A stretch of 5,143 nucleotides of DNA from Clostridiaceae bacterium (GTDB taxonomy: Bacteria; Bacillota; Clostridia; Saccharofermentanales; Fastidiosipilaceae): contig JAAYZH010000286.1 of NCBI GenBank assembly GCA_012514965.1, positions 1 to 5,143 on the forward strand, read 5' to 3'. The position numbers were made by a program, and so were the translations under genes. Below, piece after piece: positions 4,391 through 5,143 of this stretch; within the stretch, counting starts at the first letter, position 1; the number at the start of each line of letters is the position of its first letter. The notes beneath the pieces were generated by a model, which worked only from the letters and a program-made list of their open reading frames with translations, searched no databases and was not told the DNA's origin.

Positions 4391-5143
4391 ATGATGAATT
4401 TCAAGAAGTTGACGGCAACCGTCCTCGGCGGTGCCCTGCTGTTTGGCTTAGCAGCCTGCGGCGGCACGACGACTACCACAACAGCAGCCCCCGGCACCAC
4501 AGCCGCACCGGCAGCTACCACAACGGCAGCTCCTGCTACTACAGCAGCTCCGGCAGCCAAGGACGTGACCATGCTGGTCTGGTCCCCTGCTGATGACGTC
4601 GCCGACGCGCAAGGCGCCTGGCTGAAGAAAGAGACTGAAGCTTTCGCGAAAGCAAATCCTCAGTGGAACATTACCTGGGAATTTGGCGAAGCCGGTGAAG
4701 GCGAAGCTCGTGACAAGGTCCTCAAAGACGTTGACGCAGCCGGTGACGTGTACATGTATGCGAATGACCAGGTCAACGATCTGATCGCAGGCAACGCTTT
4801 GGCCCGTTTAGGCGGCGAAGCGGAAGCCTATGTCAAGAATACGAATGCGGAGTCTGTTGCTTCATCCGTTACAGTCGACGACAAAGTCTATGGTATCCCT
4901 TTCACGACGAACACCTGGTTCATGTACTATGACACCAGCGTATTCTCCGAAGAAGACATTAAGAGCCTCGATACCATGCTCGAGAAAGGCAAGGTTTCCT
5001 TCCCGCTCAGAAACTCCTGGTATCTGGCTTCTTTCTACCTCGCCAATGGCGGCACCATGTATGGTGACGGCACAGATGACGCAGCCGGTATCGACTTCGG
5101 CGGCGAAAAAGGTGTTCAAGTTACAGAGTATCTCGTTGACCTC
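4391..5143 (+). CDS. Extracellular solute-binding lipoprotein, MalE-like, N-terminal part
   Basis: The reading frame is open to the right edge (251 codons visible; the family is usually 400-450 residues). Residues 1-23 are a lipoprotein signal: MMNFKK, a hydrophobic stretch, then the lipobox LAAC with Cys23. A Thr/Ala/Pro linker with four TTAAP repeats covers residues 26-56. The folded domain starts at about 57 with VTMLVWSPADD, a typical first strand of family 1 sugar-binding proteins. Next come a helix like EAFAKANPQW, DVYMYANDQVNDLIAGNALARLG (like the MalE segment after DVF) and the hinge-like VYGIPFTTNTWFMYYDTSVF, which matches the conserved YGVPY..ALYYN region of maltose/maltooligosaccharide binders. 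It would capture sugar outside the cell and deliver it to an ABC permease, probably encoded just downstream beyond the window. Family is secure; sugar specificity is not. Confidence 0.92.
   Translation, partial: MMNFKKLTATVLGGALLFGLAACGGTTTTTTAAPGTTAAPAATTTAAPATTAAPAAKDVTMLVWSPADDVADAQGAWLKKETEAFAKANPQWNITWEFGEAGEGEARDKVLKDVDAAGDVYMYANDQVNDLIAGNALARLGGEAEAYVKNTNAESVASSVTVDDKVYGIPFTTNTWFMYYDTSVFSEEDIKSLDTMLEKGKVSFPLRNSWYLASFYLANGGTMYGDGTDDAAGIDFGGEKGVQVTEYLVDL
4466..4558 (+). repeat. Thr/Ala/Pro linker with four TTAAP repeats
   Basis: Within the binding-protein gene, TTAAP occurs at residues 30-34, 36-40, 44-48 and 50-54 (nt 4478-4492, 4496-4510, 4520-4534, 4538-4552). The spacers are G, AAT and A. 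Codons differ between copies, so the repeat is kept at the protein level and is not a fresh DNA duplication. It should form a flexible, possibly glycosylated spacer between the lipid anchor and the binding domain. Confidence 0.85.

Larger units (their letters stand above)
4297..4593 (+). other. Upstream reading frame overlapping the binding-protein start; doubtful gene
   Basis: An ATG at 4297 is preceded, six bases away, by AGAGGAG (4284-4290), a better-than-chance ribosome binding site. The frame encodes 98 residues starting MHFGENVAFKWIYLLVRGK. Its first 31 codons lie in the leader; the rest overlaps the binding-protein gene in another frame and ends at 4593. The overlapping part is poor in stops mainly because the Thr/Ala repeat DNA lacks them, and its residues (Ser, His, Tyr, Arg-rich) look like a shadow. 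I recognise no family. It may be a translated leader that tunes the downstream gene, or an accident. Confidence 0.2.

Noticed and set aside
4264..4572. Minus-strand frame rich in Val/Ala
   Set aside because: It is the complement of the TTAAP repeat DNA, which lacks stops; not a gene.

Overview
The window reads as chromosomal DNA from a Gram-positive anaerobe of the Bacillota, probably class Clostridia. The reasons are strong AGGAGG-type ribosome binding sites, an RNase J gene (rnj), short hairpin-plus-T-run terminators, and lipoprotein signals on both exported proteins. Coding DNA is moderately GC-rich and the spacers are clearly AT-rich. A lineage near the Oscillospirales is a guess from the Thr/Ala/Pro linkers and the long basic RNase J extension; nothing here proves it.

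Layout: (1) 1-197, minus strand: 5' part of rpsT (ribosomal protein S20), running off the left edge. (2) 198-613: divergent spacer with an rpsT promoter, phased A-tracts or a hairpin, and a structured rnj leader. (3) 614-2902, plus: RNase J, a complete metallo-beta-lactamase/beta-CASP ribonuclease with an extra N-terminal tail of about 205 residues, followed by a strong terminator at 2930-2975. (4) 3036-4016, plus: a predicted exported, probably lipid-anchored C39-like cysteine peptidase with a Thr/Ser-rich tether, followed by a terminator near 4046-4084. (5) 4085-4390: AT-rich spacer with a perfect TATAAT and a leader of about 165 nt that holds a hairpin and a short upstream reading frame. 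(6) 4391 to the right edge, plus: a MalE-type extracellular sugar-binding lipoprotein, cut off by the window end.

The genes look like separate transcription units rather than one operon. rpsT and rnj are information-processing genes (translation and mRNA decay). The two downstream genes are surface proteins, and the last is probably the first gene of a carbohydrate ABC importer. No mobile element, CRISPR array, tRNA or rRNA was seen. I found no convincing new multi-gene system. The most interesting points are the large, strongly basic low-complexity tail on RNase J, possible mutually exclusive structures in the rnj leader, and a well-placed upstream reading frame that overlaps the start of the binding-protein gene.
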